A stretch of 5,702 nucleotides of DNA from Thermodesulfovibrionales bacterium (GTDB lineage Bacteria; Nitrospirota; Thermodesulfovibrionia; Thermodesulfovibrionales; SM23-35). Position numbers and translations under genes: made by a program. Positions 5,681 to 5,702 of this stretch are shown piece by piece. Location of the stretch: the NCBI GenBank assembly GCA_020062205.1, contig JAGUWT010000169.1, forward strand, positions 1 through 5,702, in the 5' to 3' direction. The notes under the pieces are model-generated. The model saw only the letters and a list, made by a program, of their open reading frames with translations. It was not told the DNA's origin and made no database searches. Each line of letters begins with the position of its first letter. Within the stretch, counting starts at the first letter, position 1.

Positions 5681-5702
5681 CACTGTTCACTATTCACTAT
5701 TC
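5681..5702. repeat. Tandem 7-bp repeat CACTRTT at the window edge
   Basis: CACTGTT CACTATT CACTATT followed by C gives three consecutive heptamers differing at a single position. The array probably continues beyond the right edge. Its inverted relative is at 5525-5545, so the two heptamer blocks flank the 87-bp palindrome in opposite orientation. Confidence 0.75.

Noticed and set aside
5510..5702. T-box, riboswitch or Thr/Ile-rich leader peptide controlling thrC
   Set aside because: No T-box consensus, no leader frame rich in Thr or Ile codons and no paired terminator/antiterminator were found. The structure present is accounted for by the repeats.
5681..5702. CRISPR array
   Set aside because: The units are 7 bp with no spacers. 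This is a simple tandem repeat.

Overview
The window is a compact, wholly minus-strand block of bacterial housekeeping genes. Read in the direction of transcription (right to left) it holds two units. The first is a threonine-biosynthesis pair, thrC (threonine synthase) and an apgM-type phosphoglycerate-mutase-superfamily gene, joined by a 4-base ATGA overlap. The second is the str operon: rpsL (S12), rpsG (S7), fusA (EF-G) and the first 28 codons of tuf (EF-Tu), which runs off the left edge. The 152 bases between the units hold a weak terminator-like hairpin and a good sigma70-type promoter for the str operon. The right-hand 193 bases, upstream of thrC, are non-coding and full of inverted and tandem repeats.

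The organism is a bacterium of moderate to lowish GC (roughly low-to-mid 40s percent by eye), with strong Shine-Dalgarno sequences and free use of non-ATG starts (GTG for rpsL, TTG for fusA). The protein sequences, the apgM-type gene beside thrC and the REP-like intergenic palindromes would fit a Nitrospirota (Thermodesulfovibrio-like) or deltaproteobacterial lineage. This is an impression, not a demonstrated placement.

The str genes form the core of translation: S12 and S7 are 30S proteins, and EF-G and EF-Tu are the elongation GTPases. Spacers are 14, 21 and 13 bases, and the rpsG Shine-Dalgarno lies on the rpsL stop codon, so translation is probably coupled. Unlike the common arrangement, rpoC is not directly upstream of rpsL, which has its own promoter. 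The overlap of thrC with an apgM-like gene suggests that the latter is the non-orthologous homoserine kinase proposed for this family, which would make O-phosphohomoserine for ThrC, rather than a glycolytic mutase.

The region upstream of thrC holds an 87-bp imperfect palindrome. Its two 28-base arms each fold into a small hairpin, and the differences between the arms include two compensatory base-pair changes. It is flanked by CACTRTT heptamer repeats in inverted orientation. I see no convincing promoter, T-box or leader peptide there. No clearly new system is visible. The apgM/thrC pairing and the palindromic element most deserve a second look.
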